From: Halobacteriales archaeon QH_10_70_21
Lineage (GTDB): Archaea > Halobacteriota > Halobacteria > Halobacteriales > Haloarculaceae
Length of the DNA: 7,378 nt
Direction of reading: 5' to 3'
Assembly: GCA_003021325.1 (NCBI GenBank)
Contig: PXQM01000063.1
Coordinates: forward strand, 1-7,378
The notes under the pieces were generated by a model. The model searched no databases. It was given only the letters and a program-made list of their open reading frames with translations, and was not told where the DNA came from. Below, one piece after another: positions 6,219 to 7,378 of this stretch (positions are counted from its first letter, which is position 1; every line of letters starts with the position of its first letter). Position numbers and translations under genes: made by a program.

Positions 6219-7370
6219 TCAGTCGACGTGGAACTCGATGGCGGCGCCCTGGCCGAAGCCGACACACTCCGTGGCGATGCCGCGCTCGGCGTCGTCGCGC
6301 TTGTTCATCTCGTGGATGAGGGTCACGGGCAGGCGCGCGCCGGAGGCGCCCAGCGGGTGCCCGATGGCGATTGCGCCGCCGTTGACGTTGTAGATGTCGT
6401 CGTCGAAGCCGAGCTGCTGCTGGCAGTGGTAACACTGCGAGGCGAACGCCTCGTTCAGCTCGACGAGGTCGTAGTCGTCGGCGGTGGTGCCCGAGCGCTC
6501 GAAGAGGTTCTCGCAGGCTGGAATGGGGCCGATGCCCATCACCTCGGGCTCGACGCCGGCGACCGCGTTGTTGCCGATTTCAGCCAGCTCCTCGAGGCCG
6601 TGCTCCTCGGCGAAGGCCCGCGAGGTGACCAGCAGCGCGGCGGCGCCGTCGGTCGTCTGGGAGGCGTTGCCCGGCGTGACGGTGCCGTCGGCCTTGAAGA
6701 CGGTCGGGAGTTCGGCGAGCTTCTCCGTCGTGGTGCCGGGGCGGAGCCCCTCGTCCTCCTCGACGATGACCTCCTCGCTGTCGTCGTGGCCCTGGATGGG
6801 GACGATCTCGTCGTCGAAGCGACCCTCGTCGGTGGCTGCGCAGGCGCGCTGCTGGGAGCGGGCCGCGTAGGCGTCCTGCTGCTCGCGGGAGACGTCGTAG
6901 CGCTCTGCGACCTCCTCGGCGGTGATGCCCATCTGCAGCGCCGCGATGTTGTGGTGGTCGTCGAGCCCGGGGTGGATCTCGTTGTTCTGGCCCATCTTCA
7001 CCCGCGACATCGACTCGACGCCGCCGGCGATGATGCAGTCGCGCTGGCCGGCCCGGACCGCGTCGGCGGCGTTGATGACCGCCTCCGCCGAGGAGGCACA
7101 CCAGCGGTTGATGGTCGTCGCCGGCGTCTTCTCGCCCAGTTCGCTCATCAGCGCGATAACGCGGGCCACGTTGTTGCCCTGCTCGTCGCGCTGCTGGGCA
7201 CACCCCCACTTGAGGTCGTCGACCTCGGCGCCGGTGAGGCCGGTCTCGCCGAGTATCTCGTTGATAAGCGGGATGGAGAGGTCTTCGGAGCGAACCTCCG
7301 AGAAGACGCCGTCCTCCTTCCCGAACGGGGTCCGGTACGCCCTCACGACGACTGGCGTGTTGTCGCTCAT
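6219..7370 (-). CDS. Thiolase (acetyl-CoA C-acyltransferase, FadA type)
   Basis: This cytoplasmic enzyme cleaves 3-ketoacyl-CoA with CoA, the last step of fatty-acid beta-oxidation, or runs the reverse condensation of acetyl-CoA. The 383-residue length is typical. The nucleophile is Cys91 in NRWCASS. The C-terminal half carries NEAFA (306-310), the [16 protein letters not shown] motif with His338, and Cys369 in [10 protein letters not shown], the acid/base cysteine. The CxGxGQG form is like E. coli FadA rather than the CxGGGxG of many acetoacetyl-CoA thiolases, which favours a beta-oxidation role. Substrate chain length cannot be told from sequence. The start is ATG 7370, immediately followed by [18 protein letters not shown], the normal thiolase opening. 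Only eight bases upstream are visible, so the promoter and any upstream partner (for example an OB-fold DUF35 protein or a hydratase/dehydrogenase) are outside the window. Confidence 0.95.
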   Translation of the reverse strand: MSDNTPVVVRAYRTPFGKEDGVFSEVRSEDLSIPLINEILGETGLTGAEVDDLKWGCAQQRDEQGNNVARVIALMSELGEKTPATTINRWCASSAEAVINAADAVRAGQRDCIIAGGVESMSRVKMGQNNEIHPGLDDHHNIAALQMGITAEEVAERYDVSREQQDAYAARSQQRACAATDEGRFDDEIVPIQGHDDSEEVIVEEDEGLRPGTTTEKLAELPTVFKADGTVTPGNASQTTDGAAALLVTSRAFAEEHGLEELAEIGNNAVAGVEPEVMGIGPIPACENLFERSGTTADDYDLVELNEAFASQCYHCQQQLGFDDDIYNVNGGAIAIGHPLGASGARLPVTLIHEMNKRDDAERGIATECVGFGQGAAIEFHVD

Positions 7371-7378
7371 ACGGTTGC

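Noticed and set aside
6253..6273. Thiolase C-terminal motif CVGFGQG instead of CIGGGxG
   Set aside because: FadA-type thiolases normally have a large residue at this position (CIGLGQG in E. coli FadA), so this is family variation and not a lost residue.
1..7378. tRNA, rRNA, CRISPR array, defence or toxin-antitoxin system
   Set aside because: I found no cloverleaf-like sequence, no regularly spaced repeats and no nuclease, methylase or antitoxin motifs. The window holds an importer, a biosynthetic gene, a thiolase and small proteins, not a new system.

Overview
The window comes from a high-GC, high-salt-adapted archaeon (class Halobacteria). The proteins are strongly acidic, third codon positions are mostly G or C, and several genes have a TATA-like box about 25 bases before the start codon with no leader. 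The style of HisB and of the small membrane proteins would suit a Haloarcula/Halomicrobium-type genome, but the genus is a guess.

Left part (1-4330, + strand) is a peptide/nickel-type ABC importer operon in the order permease DppB (5' end outside the window), permease DppC, ATPase DppD, ATPase DppF. Genes are spaced by 1 base or overlap by 4. The solute-binding protein is not in the window and probably lies upstream. The operon carries one clear lesion: dppC changes reading frame near base 1040, exactly where most of its first membrane helix is missing. This is best explained by a deletion of about 25-28 bases, in the genome or in the assembly. DppF carries an acidic stretch of about 91 residues inserted between the cysteines of its C-terminal cluster-binding motif.

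Middle part (4331-5601) has a 70-residue two-helix membrane protein, then about 390 bases with no confident gene (a possible 49-codon minus-strand gene with its own promoter and a cluster of palindromes). It ends with a stand-alone hisB (imidazoleglycerol-phosphate dehydratase) with its own promoter.

Right part (5602-7378) starts with about 100 bases that look like foreign or repeat DNA. These run into a small zinc-ribbon (rubrerythrin-like) reading frame that has no good start and has lost one metal-binding cysteine. Facing it on the minus strand are a 73-residue two-helix membrane protein with a leaderless promoter and a complete FadA-type thiolase. The two minus-strand genes share a 15-base element just after their stop codons.

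I see no RNA gene, CRISPR array or complete mobile element. Most of the window is ordinary haloarchaeal metabolism and transport. The points worth a second look are the dppC lesion, the DppF insertion and the 5655-5888 segment.
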